A DNA stretch of 64,000 nt from Bog-257 sp963834135 (lineage in GTDB: Bacteria; Acidobacteriota; Terriglobia; Terriglobales; Acidobacteriaceae), in the NCBI GenBank assembly GCA_963834135.1, contig CAWIAN010000014.1, positions 167,318 to 231,317 on the forward strand. The letters are read 5' to 3'. Below, piece by piece: positions 33,490 through 42,751 of this stretch (the first letter of the stretch is position 1; the number at the start of each line of letters is the position of its first letter). Below the pieces are notes generated by a model. It was not told the DNA's origin and ran no database searches. It saw nothing but the letters and a program-made list of their open reading frames with translations. The position numbers and the translations under genes are program-made.

Positions 33490-35655
33490 ATGATCCTTAC
33501 TACTACCCGTGTCTCTATCCTGGCAATGGTGTTGGCTGGCTCGGTTGCCGGCGTCGCCCAAAACCCTCCCGACAACATAACTCTGACTCCGTCGACACAG
33601 TCTTCGGACAGCCCAGACAAGCCGCAGGATTCGGCTCCGGCAGCCCAGACCGCGGCGCCGCAGCCTTCGGCGACGACACCTGCGAAGCAGCCCGACAAGG
33701 CCGCTGCCTATTACCACTTCATGATGGCTCACATGTACGAGGAGATGGTCTCGATGTACGGCCGCTCCGACTACGCCACCAAAGCCATCGACGAATATCG
33801 CCAGGCCATTGAAAACGACCCGAGCTCCGATTATCTGAACGCCGGGCTGGCCGAGCTCTATGCCAAGACGGGCAGAATTCGCGATGCGGTCCTCGAAGCT
33901 CAGGACATTCTGAAGCGCGACGGCAATAATCTGGAAGCGCGGCGTTTGCTGGGGCGGATCTATCTGCGTTCGCTGGGCGATATGCAGGCTGGAACCCAAT
34001 CGCAGGAGATCTTGAAGCTGGCGATCGATCAGTATGAGCAGATCGTTAAGCTGGATCCCAAGAGCGTAGAAGACCACCTGCTGCTTGGACGGCTATATCG
34101 CCTGAATAACGAGCTGCTTAAGTCGGAGAACGAGTTCAAAGCGGCGGTCAAGATTCAGCCCGATTCGGAAGAAGCGGTCACAACCCTCGCCTATCTCTAC
34201 AACGAGGAGGGCGATTCCGCTCACGCGTTGGAGGTCCTGAACACAGTTCCTGAGAAGGCTCGCACTGCCAAGCTGTACTCGGCTCTGGGCTACACCTACG
34301 AACAGGAAAAGGAGTACAAGCAGGCGGTTGAGGCTTATCGCAAGTCGACCGAACTGGATCACGACAATCTGGATGCGGTGCGCGGGCTCGCCCAGAATCT
34401 GATGAATGATGGCCAAACTGAGGCCGCGCTGGAGCAGTACAAAGCCATCGTCGATGCAGATCCTTCAGACGCGCAAACTTATATGCGCATCGCCGAGATC
34501 GATCGCCGCAGCGGCAAGTTCGACCAAGCGATGGAAGCGTTGAAGAAAGCCAACTCAGTTGTGCCCGACTCGCTCGAAGTCCAGTACAACATGGCTGTCA
34601 TCGATGAGGCACAAGGTAAATACGACGAAGCCATCCAGATCTTGAATGATCTTCTAACCAAGACTGAGCATGCCGACGGGGACTATTCGACCTCTGATAA
34701 GAACAATCGCGCCGTCTTCCTGGAACGCTTGGGCACGATCTATCGCGAGGCCGGCAAGACTCAGTTGGCCGACCAGACATTCCGTAAGATGATCGACTTG
34801 GGCGATGACAACGCAGTCCGCGGGTATCAGCAACTGATCGAGACCTACCGCGACAACAAACAGTGGCAGCAGGCAACTACGATTGCTGACGAGGCCGCTA
34901 AGAAGTTTCCTGACGACCGCGGTTTGCAAATGGTCGCTGCCTCTCAACAGGCCGACATGGGCAGCCCGCAGGCCGCGATTACACGCGTCAAAGCGCTGTT
35001 GAAGGGCAATGCCGATGACCGCGAGGTCTACATCGCACTTGCCCAGATGTATAGCCGCATCAAAGACTGGGACAACGCCGAAGAGTGCATCAACAAGGCT
35101 ATCGATCTTTCGAGCAAGCCTGAGGATAAGGACTACGCCTGGTTTGTTGCCGGCTCGATCTACGAACGGCAAAAGAAGTACGACAAAGCCGAAGAGGCAT
35201 TTCACAAAGTTCTGGCGGACGACCCCAAAGACGCTATGACGCTGAATTACCTCGGCTATATGCTGGCCGATCGTGGTACGCGTCTGGACGAGGCGCTCGG
35301 CTACATTCGCCGGGCGGTCGCACTCGATCCGCAGAACGGCGCCTACCTCGACTCCCTGGGTTGGGTTTATTACAAGATGGGCAACTACGAGCTGGCGGAG
35401 GAGAATCTGCGTCGTGCCTCAGAACGCATGGGTGACGACCCTACCATCCATGATCACCTTGGCGAGTTGTACATGAAGACAGGTCGCGTCAAACTGGCTG
35501 CCACCCACTGGGAGCGTTCGCTAGACGAGTGGAACAAGACAGTTCCTGCCGAAGTCGACACCGATAGCGTCGCTAAGGTGCAGAAAGAGCTGGATGCCGC
35601 ACGTGTGAAGCTAGCGAAGCAGACTTCTGGCGCGGCCCCGGCTCAAAAACAATAG
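33490..35655 (+). CDS. secreted TPR-repeat protein
   Basis: The 721-residue protein has a signal peptide (about 1-24), a Pro/Ala/Gln-rich linker and then a long array of TPR repeats to the end. Examples are AIDEYRQAIENDPSSDYLNAG and AEEAFHKVLADDPKDAMTLNYLGYML. It resembles the helical scaffold seen in polysaccharide exporters and secretion complexes but lacks a beta-barrel. It follows the four-gene operon and ends at a terminator. Its partners are unknown; the neighbouring cluster suggests assembly of surface polysaccharide. Confidence 0.8.
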   Translation: MILTTTRVSILAMVLAGSVAGVAQNPPDNITLTPSTQSSDSPDKPQDSAPAAQTAAPQPSATTPAKQPDKAAAYYHFMMAHMYEEMVSMYGRSDYATKAIDEYRQAIENDPSSDYLNAGLAELYAKTGRIRDAVLEAQDILKRDGNNLEARRLLGRIYLRSLGDMQAGTQSQEILKLAIDQYEQIVKLDPKSVEDHLLLGRLYRLNNELLKSENEFKAAVKIQPDSEEAVTTLAYLYNEEGDSAHALEVLNTVPEKARTAKLYSALGYTYEQEKEYKQAVEAYRKSTELDHDNLDAVRGLAQNLMNDGQTEAALEQYKAIVDADPSDAQTYMRIAEIDRRSGKFDQAMEALKKANSVVPDSLEVQYNMAVIDEAQGKYDEAIQILNDLLTKTEHADGDYSTSDKNNRAVFLERLGTIYREAGKTQLADQTFRKMIDLGDDNAVRGYQQLIETYRDNKQWQQATTIADEAAKKFPDDRGLQMVAASQQADMGSPQAAITRVKALLKGNADDREVYIALAQMYSRIKDWDNAEECINKAIDLSSKPEDKDYAWFVAGSIYERQKKYDKAEEAFHKVLADDPKDAMTLNYLGYMLADRGTRLDEALGYIRRAVALDPQNGAYLDSLGWVYYKMGNYELAEENLRRASERMGDDPTIHDHLGELYMKTGRVKLAATHWERSLDEWNKTVPAEVDTDSVAKVQKELDAARVKLAKQTSGAAPAQKQ

Positions 35656-35676
35656 AATCAGTCTCTTAGAAGAGAA

Positions 35677-35702
35677 GGCGCCGCGCCCCCCGGCGCCCTT
35701 TT
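35677..35702 (+). terminator. Rho-independent terminator after the TPR gene
   Basis: The stem GGCGCCG (35677-35683) and CGGCGCC (35691-35697) with a 7-base loop is followed by C and TTTT. It lies 22 bases after the TPR gene. Confidence 0.75.
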
Positions 35703-35824
35703 CATGCCTTCATAACAAACCCGATAGGCGTTGGCTATTGTTCGAAGCCGTGCCGGCGGCTGTTGGGTTGAATCTTTCCCGAAGCCTTTGTCGTCTAAAA
35801 CTGGTCCGTCCAGCCGGACCTGGT

Positions 35825-35854
35825 TTGCCGCAAGGTGCGGCATTCCGGTAAAAT
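35825..35854 (+). promoter_or_regulatory. sigma-70-like promoter for rpmE
   Basis: TTGCCG (35825-35830) and TAAAAT (35849-35854) have an 18-base spacer. The spacer includes a hairpin with stem TGCCGC (35826-35831) and GCGGCA (35837-35842), so the -35 and spacer can fold into a small stem. Confidence 0.5.
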
Positions 35855-35886
35855 AATAGTTTGCGTCAGATCAGTCAGGAGTCCCT

Positions 35887-36135
35887 ATGAAGGCAGCCAT
35901 CCATCCGGCTTACAACGAAGTGCGCGTACACTGCGCCTGCGGCAATACATTTCTTACCCGTTCGACACACCATGGCGACATCAACGTCGAAATTTGCTCC
36001 GCCTGCCATCCGTTTTTTACCGGCAAGCAGAAGCTGATGGACACCGCCGGTCGTGTCGAGCGCTTCCGCCGCAAGTACGCGAAAGCCGATTCCGCCAAGG
36101 CCGAATCCGGTAAAGCGGAAACCGCAACCAAGTAA
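35887..36135 (+). CDS. rpmE: 50S ribosomal protein L31
   Basis: The 82-residue protein matches bacterial L31 with the metal-binding cysteines Cys16, Cys18, Cys37 and Cys40 (C-A-C and C-S-A-C), so it is the zinc-binding form. An Ala/Lys-rich tail follows. ATG 35887 is preceded by AGGAG. It sits alone between two terminators, as rpmE often does. Confidence 0.97.
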   Translation: MKAAIHPAYNEVRVHCACGNTFLTRSTHHGDINVEICSACHPFFTGKQKLMDTAGRVERFRRKYAKADSAKAESGKAETATK

Positions 36136-36154
36136 CCTACTTCTCCAGACCATC

Positions 36155-36181
36155 AAGCCTCCGCCGTTGCGGAGGCTTTTT
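36155..36181 (+). terminator. Rho-independent terminator after rpmE
   Basis: A perfect 10-base stem, AAGCCTCCGC (36155-36164) and GCGGAGGCTT (36169-36178), has a 4-base loop and a T run through 36181. Confidence 0.9.
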
Positions 36182-36185
36182 GCTG

Positions 36186-36629
36186 TTAGGACGATCCGCT
36201 CAGAGCGCGGTCAACAGACAGTAGACCGGCACCTTTCATCATTACGATCAGCAACAGCGCCAGCGCCAGCAGGTGATATTCGAAGCCCTCACCCTTCTGC
36301 TGGCCGGTCCAGTTCATAAAAAAACCGTTGTGGATATGGACCGTCATAACCGCGACGATCATATTGCAGAGGATGCCGAAGGCGGCGATCCGGCTGAGCA
36401 GGCCAAGGATTAGCCCTAAGCCGCCAAAGAACTCGGCGCAGATCGCCAGAAAGGCCAACGGAGCCGGTATGTGCATCTGCTGGGTGAAGAACCCCATTGT
36501 GCCCCTAAAGCCGTAGCCTCCGAACCACCCGAGCATTTTCTGAGCGCCGTGAGCGAAAAAAACAACGCCGAGTGTCAGGCGCACAATGGTCAGGGTAATG
36601 TCGTTGGAAGTAGATAGAAGTTTACGCAA
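36186..36629 (-). CDS. DoxX-family membrane protein
   Basis: The 147-residue protein has four membrane segments and the DoxX signature: LTLGVVFFAHGAQKMLGWFGGYG and GLLSRIAAFGILCNM. Relatives are small inner-membrane proteins linked to redox or terminal-oxidase biogenesis, often of unknown role. The start is TTG 36629 because GGAGG lies six bases upstream; the ATG-type options fall inside the first TM segment. It is monocistronic and convergent with rpmE. Confidence 0.9.
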   Translation of the reverse strand: MRKLLSTSNDITLTIVRLTLGVVFFAHGAQKMLGWFGGYGFRGTMGFFTQQMHIPAPLAFLAICAEFFGGLGLILGLLSRIAAFGILCNMIVAVMTVHIHNGFFMNWTGQQKGEGFEYHLLALALLLIVMMKGAGLLSVDRALSGSS

Positions 36630-36741
36630 AGTCGTCCTCCGGTGGACCCTGCCGCTATTGATGGCGGGTCGGTTGTACTGAGGCCCAGCGTAAAAGATGT
36701 GTGTTGTAACACGTAAGTTGCAGTATTTCTCGGTTTAGGCC

Positions 36742-38181
36742 TTACTGCTTGTCCGCCGCCTTGAACCCGGTCCAGGGATTTCCCTTCATATCGTGCAGAA
36801 TCGGCTTCTGCCAGGCAAATTCTGGGTGTTCTTTCAGGAAGGTGTCGGCGATAAAATCCTCGCCGCAAGGATGCCCCGCGCGGGCCTGCAGCGTCATCTC
36901 CTTTGCCATGGTACTGTCCGCAGCTTGCGCGGTAACAGCGCCCATGGGGCTGTATGCCGGTTCTCCCCACGCCGGCTCCGCAGTCGGCGACTGATCACCA
37001 TGGCCGCACAAGCCGCGGAAGTTACGATCATCCTTGCCTTCGTAGGTGTCCCAGTGGTCCGCCAGAAACTTCTCGCCCAGTGCGAGGTCGATCTGCCCCT
37101 TGTTCGCGGGCATAAGTTCGTCCCAGCGTTTGTGGCGCGCATTGGGAGAGCTCGCCATGTTCGCGGGATCGAAGTCCGTTTCTTCTTTTATCAGTTCAGG
37201 ATCGCTGGGAAAATTTGATCCCACGTAGTAGCCATCCTTCGTACGCCAGACGCGGTGCAGCTTCAATCCGATTTCGAAGCGAGCGACTTCGCCCGTGTTG
37301 TTATCGGCCAGCAGCCAGTCGTTCGCGTAGCCGCCGTTATTGCCTTGGAGCATGATTTCCACGAACTTGTCGATGGAGTTTGCATACTGCAGGGCCTTGC
37401 GGGCGCGGACGAACTCCGGAATACCTTTGGGGTCGAACAGCGTGAACCCGGCAATGGTCGTCTCGGTCTCCATCAGGCCGGCGGAGTTGATACCGAAGTC
37501 ATCGTCACTGACGATGATGCCGGGAAAGCCGTCCATCAGCATGTGATAGCCATGCGTGGGCACGATATCGAAGATCACGGTCCAATGGCTGCCGACGGCA
37601 ATGCCCGTCCAGTTGCTGTGCGCGATGACCGGCTTGTGATCCTTCGTCCACGAGCCTGTCGCCACGAAGGCGCTGCAGTTGCCAGGCGCTTTTAAGTTGG
37701 GCGCATGCGCCTGCTTCTCCTGCCGGTTTAGTGTCGGAACATAGTAGTCCGGGATTTCCTCCATCGCATTGAGCGCAACCACGTCCCACACATCCATGCC
37801 GGAACCGCGGGCCTTCAGGCCGTCGGCTATGCCCTGTAGCTCCTGCCGATACTCGGCCTCGATGTGCGGCCACAAAATGTTCTTAGCGGTCGCGCGGTAG
37901 AAATTCCAATCTCGTTTCGTGCGGTAGACGTCATTGAACTGCACGGTCTTAAAGCCGGCCTCGATCTCCGGAGCCAGAAGAAATCCGTGCTGGTAGCCGA
38001 TGTCCGCAGGGGCGCCCTCGAGATGCACATACACCCAGCCACCGCGCTCGAAGCGGTAGGCGGGCTTGAGCCGGGCATCATCGGGCTTGCTCGCGTCCTG
38101 TTTGACGGCAGCCAAGCCGGCGGTAGCCAGTGAGAGAGCGGCGAGAATGAACCAGGCTAAGCCGCGAGCAACGCGTCGCAT
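36742..38181 (-). CDS. C45-type/phospholipase B-like Ntn-hydrolase
   Basis: The 479-residue protein has a signal peptide (about 1-24), a linker and a long Ntn-hydrolase domain. Cys169 in GNCSAF is the likely nucleophile, freed by autocatalytic cleavage, as in the C45/penicillin-acyltransferase and phospholipase B-like families. HSNWTG, DGFPG and GINSAGLMETET follow as in that superfamily. It is exported and may release acyl groups from lipids or amides; the substrate is unknown. The ATG has GGAGG upstream. It diverges from the phosphoesterase gene. Confidence 0.75.
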   Translation of the reverse strand: MRRVARGLAWFILAALSLATAGLAAVKQDASKPDDARLKPAYRFERGGWVYVHLEGAPADIGYQHGFLLAPEIEAGFKTVQFNDVYRTKRDWNFYRATAKNILWPHIEAEYRQELQGIADGLKARGSGMDVWDVVALNAMEEIPDYYVPTLNRQEKQAHAPNLKAPGNCSAFVATGSWTKDHKPVIAHSNWTGIAVGSHWTVIFDIVPTHGYHMLMDGFPGIIVSDDDFGINSAGLMETETTIAGFTLFDPKGIPEFVRARKALQYANSIDKFVEIMLQGNNGGYANDWLLADNNTGEVARFEIGLKLHRVWRTKDGYYVGSNFPSDPELIKEETDFDPANMASSPNARHKRWDELMPANKGQIDLALGEKFLADHWDTYEGKDDRNFRGLCGHGDQSPTAEPAWGEPAYSPMGAVTAQAADSTMAKEMTLQARAGHPCGEDFIADTFLKEHPEFAWQKPILHDMKGNPWTGFKAADKQ

Positions 38182-38318
38182 GGAAACCTCCGGCAGGGAT
38201 CGAGAGTGTGAGCAGCTTATCCATTTGCAGCTGGAATGGCAAATTTGCGTTTGGTTGCAATCCGGCTGAAATTGCTGATGCCGCCGTTGTTCGCTATCAT
38301 CGTGCGCTTGGGGAACCC

Positions 38319-39461
38319 ATGCCGATAAACCGTGCTACGGGAGCGACGTTGCGAAGTATTCTCTTTGCGTCTTTTGTTGTTGCGCTGGCAATTGTTTCTA
38401 CTCTGAGCGCTCAAAGCCAGACGAACTCCGGACAGACCTGGAAGTTTGCCATCTCGGGTGATTCGCGCAACTGTGGTGACATCACGATGCCGGCGATCGC
38501 TGAGCACGTGCGTGCTGACGGAGCCGAGTTCTATCTTCACCTGGGCGACTACCGGGCGATGTCGAACTTCGACGAAGACTATCGTCGCACCCATCCCGAC
38601 GCAAGCATTACCAAATATTTCAAAGATGCGTGGCCCGACTTCATCCAGCACCAGCTTGTTCCCTTCGGCGATTTGCCAGTCTACTTAGGCATCGGCAACC
38701 ATGAACTCGTTCCTCCCATGACTCGCGGTATGTATATCGCACAGTTCGCCGACTGGCTGAACCAGCCGACATTGCAGCGGCAGCGCCTGGCAGACGATCC
38801 GGCGAACCATCTGCTCACCACCTACTATCACTGGCTACAGCACGGTGTGGACTTCATCGTCATGGACAACGCTTCGACCGACATGTTCGATTCGACCGAG
38901 ATGTCGTGGTTCAAGAAGGTTTTAGCGAACGATACCAAGGACAGCTCGATCAAAACTGTTGTGCTGGGTATGCATGCCGCTTTGCCCGACAGTTCCTCGG
39001 CGGGCCACAGTATGAACGACTCGGCGCAGGAACTGATGACCGGGCGCAAGGTTTACGCGCAGCTCTCGGCCTTTCGAAACGCTACGAAGAAAAACGTCTA
39101 CGTGCTCGCAAGCCATTCGCACTTCGTGATGAACGATGCCTACAACACTGCCTGCCATAAGGATGACGTGCTGCCCGGCTGGATCATGGGCAGCGCCGGG
39201 GCGGTGCGCTATCGCCTGCCGGCGGATCGTGCGCTCTCCACCATCGATAAGACCGACATCTATGCATACTTACTGGGGACGGTTGCGCCCGACGGGACGA
39301 TCAGTTTCCAGGTTCGCGAGGTCCATGAAGCCGACATTCCCGCCAGCGTGGTGAAGGAGTTTACGCAGGAGCAGGTCAAGTGGTGCTTCGAACAGAATAA
39401 GTCGGACTACACTCCGGCCAATCCGACATGCAATACCGCGAGTGGACCGGAAGGACAGTAG
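38319..39461 (+). CDS. secreted calcineurin-like metallophosphoesterase
   Basis: The 380-residue protein has a signal peptide, then the metal-binding motifs of the calcineurin-like superfamily: ISGDSR, HLGDYRA, GIGNHE and HSHF. It should hydrolyse phosphate esters in the periplasm. ATG 38319 is chosen because GGGGAA lies upstream and the N-terminus then reads as a signal sequence; the frame extends further without support. The C-terminal part (about residues 290-380) does not match a known domain. Confidence 0.8.
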   Translation: MPINRATGATLRSILFASFVVALAIVSTLSAQSQTNSGQTWKFAISGDSRNCGDITMPAIAEHVRADGAEFYLHLGDYRAMSNFDEDYRRTHPDASITKYFKDAWPDFIQHQLVPFGDLPVYLGIGNHELVPPMTRGMYIAQFADWLNQPTLQRQRLADDPANHLLTTYYHWLQHGVDFIVMDNASTDMFDSTEMSWFKKVLANDTKDSSIKTVVLGMHAALPDSSSAGHSMNDSAQELMTGRKVYAQLSAFRNATKKNVYVLASHSHFVMNDAYNTACHKDDVLPGWIMGSAGAVRYRLPADRALSTIDKTDIYAYLLGTVAPDGTISFQVREVHEADIPASVVKEFTQEQVKWCFEQNKSDYTPANPTCNTASGPEGQ

Positions 39462-39497
39462 CAAGCCCTCTCAAGCATTTCGTGGCAGAGACTTTGA

Positions 39498-39941
39498 ATG
39501 CTGAAAGTCACGGCAGCCCATCTACAGGATATTCGCCGTCACGGTGAGAAGTCCTATCCTGACGAGTGCTGTGGCATCCTTGTGGGCACATTCGACAGCG
39601 ACATCCGTACAGTCCAGTCGACGCTTCGCTGTAATAACGCAAGTGCCGATTCGACGCGCACCCATTACCACATTGATCCACGGGAAGTGATTCGCGCCCA
39701 GCGCGACGCTCGAGAGCGTGGCCTCGATATCGTAGGCTTCTACCACTCTCATCCCGATCATTCTGCGCAATGGTCGCCAACCGACCTTGCGGAAGCACAC
39801 TGGATCGGCTGCTCTTACCTGATCGTTGCGGTCGAAAATGGCGAGGCAATGGAAACAAGATCGTTCGTGCTGGCGGGGACACTCGAGGAGGACAAGCGGC
39901 TAGTTGATGAGGAGCTGTTAGTGACGGACGAAAAAGCGTGA
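39498..39941 (+). CDS. JAMM/MPN+ metallopeptidase, M67 family
   Basis: The 147-residue protein is one JAMM domain. Glu23 (PDECCG), His82 and His84 (HSHP), Ser92 and Asp95 fit the E-x(n)-HxHP-x(7)-S-x(2)-D zinc site. Bacterial family members release sulfur-carrier proteins or modify small ubiquitin-like proteins during cofactor and amino-acid synthesis. No such carrier gene is beside it in the window. It precedes aroC by about 90 bases on the same strand. Confidence 0.9.
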   Translation: MLKVTAAHLQDIRRHGEKSYPDECCGILVGTFDSDIRTVQSTLRCNNASADSTRTHYHIDPREVIRAQRDARERGLDIVGFYHSHPDHSAQWSPTDLAEAHWIGCSYLIVAVENGEAMETRSFVLAGTLEEDKRLVDEELLVTDEKA

Positions 39942-39957
39942 TCCTAAAATCCAATCT

Positions 39958-39990
39958 AGCTGATGGCTGACAGCTGAGAGCTGTCGCTCC
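39958..39990. repeat. intergenic word repeat (CAGCTGA type)
   Basis: The stretch shows words built on AGCTGA, GGCTGA, CAGCTG and GAGCTG, in a noncoding gap before aroC. It belongs to the family of short, variable, repeated-word elements seen elsewhere in this window (42665-42745, 44076-44190, 46711-46743, 59455-59541, 60300-60444). Confidence 0.45.
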
Positions 39991-40034
39991 CCTGTTGCTA
40001 GTTGCCCGCAGTAATCTCTACAATCACCATTCCT

Positions 40035-41213
40035 ATGCTGCGCTTTTCTACCGCCGGTGAATCCCACGGAGAGGCCCTGGTTGCGATGCTCTCGGGTATG
40101 CCCTCGGGCGTTTCCGTCGATCTTGAGTTCGTGAATCGCGAGCTCTGGCGCCGGCAGCAGGGCTATGGCCGGGGCGGCCGCATGCGCATTGAGCGAGACA
40201 CTGCTCGGATTCTGAGCGGCGTGCGTCACGGCAAGACCATCGGCTCGCCCATCGCGCTCTTGCTCGGCAACAACGACTGGCAGAACTGGACCGAGGCATT
40301 GCCGGTGGAAGAAGGCGATCCGGCGAAGCATAAGCGCGTCGCTTCTCCCCGGCCGGGTCATGCGGATCTCGCCGGAGCCGTGAAGTACAACTTCTCGGAG
40401 GCGCGCTACGTGCTGGAGCGGGCTTCGGCACGCGAGTCGGCCGCGCGGGTTGCGGCCGGAGCGATCGCCAAACTGCTTCTCCGCGACCTGGGCATTGAAG
40501 TCCTGAGCCATGTAATCGCCGTCGGCAGCGCGAAGCTTGACAAGTCGGTTACATGGATGGCCATCACCGCACTGGCTGCGAAAGAAGAGGTCTTGCTGGG
40601 CTGTGCCGATCCCGGCGCCGAAGCGCGCATGAAAGAGCAGGTTGACGTGGCTCTGCGCACCGGCGACTCAGTGGGCGGAATCTTCGAGGTTATTGCGCAC
40701 AATGTTCCTCCGGGACTGGGCACTTACGCTAACTGGGACGAGCGGCTTGACTCACAGCTGGCCGCGGCGGTCATGTCGCTACAGGCTGTCAAAGCAGTCG
40801 AAATCGGCGACGCCGTCGAGGCTGCGGCTTCACTGGGCTCCGCTGTGCATGATGAAATAGGATATGAACGGGACAGCGCGAGTTCGTTTACCGGATTCAC
40901 GCGGCGATCGAACCATGCGGGCGGCCTTGAGGGCGGTGTGTCGAATGGCCAGGATATCCGTGTACGAGGCTATCTGAAACCAATTTCGACGCTGCGTCGT
41001 CCATTAGCGTCGGTCGATTTTGCCACGCGCGAACCAGTAAAGGCGGCGTACGAACGGTCCGATGTATGCGTGGTTCCGGCGGCGGGAGTTGCCGCGGAGG
41101 CAATGGTAGCGCTCACCATCGCTCGCAGCGCGCTGGAAAAATTTGGAGGCGACTCTCTGCTGGAATTACGAAGAAATTTCGAAGGCTACTGCCAACAGTT
41201 ACGAAACTTCTAA
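40035..41213 (+). CDS. aroC: chorismate synthase
   Basis: The 392 residues match AroC: STAGESHGEALVAMLSGMPSG near the start, RPGHADLAGAVKYNF and RASARESAARVAAGAIAK, then GGLEGGVSNGQDI. It makes chorismate from EPSP using reduced FMN, the last step of the shikimate pathway. ATG 40035 gives the family's standard N-terminus (MLRFSTAGESHGE). A -10-like TACAAT lies ten bases before it. Its stop codon abuts the def start. Confidence 0.97.
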   Translation: MLRFSTAGESHGEALVAMLSGMPSGVSVDLEFVNRELWRRQQGYGRGGRMRIERDTARILSGVRHGKTIGSPIALLLGNNDWQNWTEALPVEEGDPAKHKRVASPRPGHADLAGAVKYNFSEARYVLERASARESAARVAAGAIAKLLLRDLGIEVLSHVIAVGSAKLDKSVTWMAITALAAKEEVLLGCADPGAEARMKEQVDVALRTGDSVGGIFEVIAHNVPPGLGTYANWDERLDSQLAAAVMSLQAVKAVEIGDAVEAAASLGSAVHDEIGYERDSASSFTGFTRRSNHAGGLEGGVSNGQDIRVRGYLKPISTLRRPLASVDFATREPVKAAYERSDVCVVPAAGVAAEAMVALTIARSALEKFGGDSLLELRRNFEGYCQQLRNF

Positions 41214-41723
41214 ATGATCTATCCCATCGTGAAATATGGCGACCCGGTCTTGGAGAAGCCGGCCGCCACCATCACCGAATTCGACGGCGAGTTGCGCAAG
41301 CTGGTGGACGACATGTTCGAGAGCATGTACGCAGCGCATGGCGTGGGCCTGGCGGCTCCGCAGATCGGCATCAGCAAGCGCGTGGCCGTAATCGACGTGA
41401 CCTTCAAAGAGGATCCGGAGGCGAAAATTGTGCTGGTCAATCCCGAGATCGTGCACACCGAAGGCCGGCAGACCTCGAGCGAAGGCTGTCTCAGCCTTCC
41501 CGAGTTTCGGGAAAACGTGACGCGTCCGTTCAAGGTTACCGCTCGTGCCCAGAACATTAAGGGTGAGACGATCGAAGTAACGGGCGAGGAGCTTTTGGCG
41601 CGTGCGCTGCTGCATGAAACCGACCACCTCAATGGCAAACTCTACATCGGCCACATCAGCGCGTTGAAGCGCGACATGATGAAACGCAAGATCCGCAAGC
41701 TTATGAAGCAAGGCGAATGGTAG
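41214..41723 (+). CDS. def: peptide deformylase
   Basis: The 169-residue enzyme has all three motifs: GVGLAAPQIG, EGCLSLPE with Cys92, and HETDH with His134, Glu135 and His138, which bind the metal. It removes the formyl group from new proteins' first methionine. Its ATG follows the aroC stop directly, and fmt follows after seven bases. Confidence 0.97.
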   Translation: MIYPIVKYGDPVLEKPAATITEFDGELRKLVDDMFESMYAAHGVGLAAPQIGISKRVAVIDVTFKEDPEAKIVLVNPEIVHTEGRQTSSEGCLSLPEFRENVTRPFKVTARAQNIKGETIEVTGEELLARALLHETDHLNGKLYIGHISALKRDMMKRKIRKLMKQGEW

Positions 41724-41730
41724 CCCCGCG

Positions 41731-42669
41731 ATGATGGACTTGGTGTTCTGCGGCACGCCCACATTTGCGGTGCCTACGCTGGAAAAGCTTGTGGCAGCCG
41801 GCTTCGGAGTGAAGCTGGTCGTCACCCAGCCGGATCGTCCCAGCGGGCGCGGTATGGATCCCGCCGCTTCGCCAGTGAAGCGCGCCGCACTCGAACTGGA
41901 CCTCCCGATCATCCAACCGGAGAAGATCAAGAACAATGAAGAGTTCCGACGCCAGCTTGCGGCGATTGCGCCGGAAGCGATCATTGTTGTTGGTTACGGA
42001 CGCATCATCCCGCAGTGGATGATTGATCTGCCGCCGCTGGGCAACATCAATCTTCACGGATCGCTGCTGCCCAAGTATCGTGGCGCGGCCCCGATTCAGT
42101 GGGCGATTGCTATGGGCGAAACCACTACCGGCGTCACCACCATGCGCATCGATGCCGGCTTGGATACCGGAGACATCCTGCAGCAGGCCGAAGAGCGCAT
42201 CGTGCCCGACGACACTGCATCGACTCTGTCGCCTCGACTCGCCCAGACGGGTGCTGAGCTCATGATCTCCACACTCGCCGGGTTGAAAAGCGGGAGTATC
42301 GAGCCGCGGCCGCAAGATAACTCTCAGGCGACGCTGGCGCCGATCCTCAAGCGCGAAGATGGACTGATCGATTTCACTCATACAGCCACCGACGCCTGGA
42401 ACCGTCTGCGCGGATTCGATCCCTGGCCAGGAGCCTTCACCAAATTTCGCGGCAAGACACTGCACGTACACGCCGCGGCGGTTGCCCCTGAAGTAGCGGT
42501 TGTGGCGGCGGGACATCTTGCCGTTGAGCACGACCGCCTGCTCATGGGCTTCGCCCATGGCACTGCTCTGGACGTTCAGGAGCTGCAGTTGGAAGGTAAG
42601 AAGCGGATGAGCGCCCGCGACTTCCTGAATGGATATCGTCCGAAGAGCGAGGAAGACCTGGGCATTTAG
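41731..42669 (+). CDS. fmt: methionyl-tRNA formyltransferase
   Basis: The 312 residues show the formyltransferase core: CGTPTFAVPTLEKL, then NLHGSLLPKYRGAAPIQWAI, with the conserved His and Ser-Leu-Leu-Pro, and the C-terminal OB-like domain ending near YRP. It formylates initiator Met-tRNA using 10-formyl-THF. It pairs with def in the classic def-fmt arrangement and is followed by rsmB. Confidence 0.97.
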   Translation: MMDLVFCGTPTFAVPTLEKLVAAGFGVKLVVTQPDRPSGRGMDPAASPVKRAALELDLPIIQPEKIKNNEEFRRQLAAIAPEAIIVVGYGRIIPQWMIDLPPLGNINLHGSLLPKYRGAAPIQWAIAMGETTTGVTTMRIDAGLDTGDILQQAEERIVPDDTASTLSPRLAQTGAELMISTLAGLKSGSIEPRPQDNSQATLAPILKREDGLIDFTHTATDAWNRLRGFDPWPGAFTKFRGKTLHVHAAAVAPEVAVVAAGHLAVEHDRLLMGFAHGTALDVQELQLEGKKRMSARDFLNGYRPKSEEDLGI

Positions 42670-42745
42670 CAATTAGCATTTGGCACTTAGCCCAAATGAC
42701 GAATAACTCAGCCGCTAAGTGAAAAATGCCAAGTGCCAAGTGCCT
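42669..42745. repeat. inverted word repeat between fmt and rsmB
   Basis: GCATTTGGCACTTAGC near 42677 and GCTAAGTGAAAAATGC near 42714 form an imperfect inverted repeat in the fmt-rsmB gap. TTAGCAATTAGC precedes it, and the motif pair AAGTGCCAAGTGCC follows. It resembles the other word-repeat elements of this window. Confidence 0.5.
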
Positions 42746-42751
42746 CTCCCC

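Noticed and set aside
41701..42672. 323-codon minus-strand frame over fmt
   Set aside because: It mirrors fmt, which has family motifs; the antisense frame has none.
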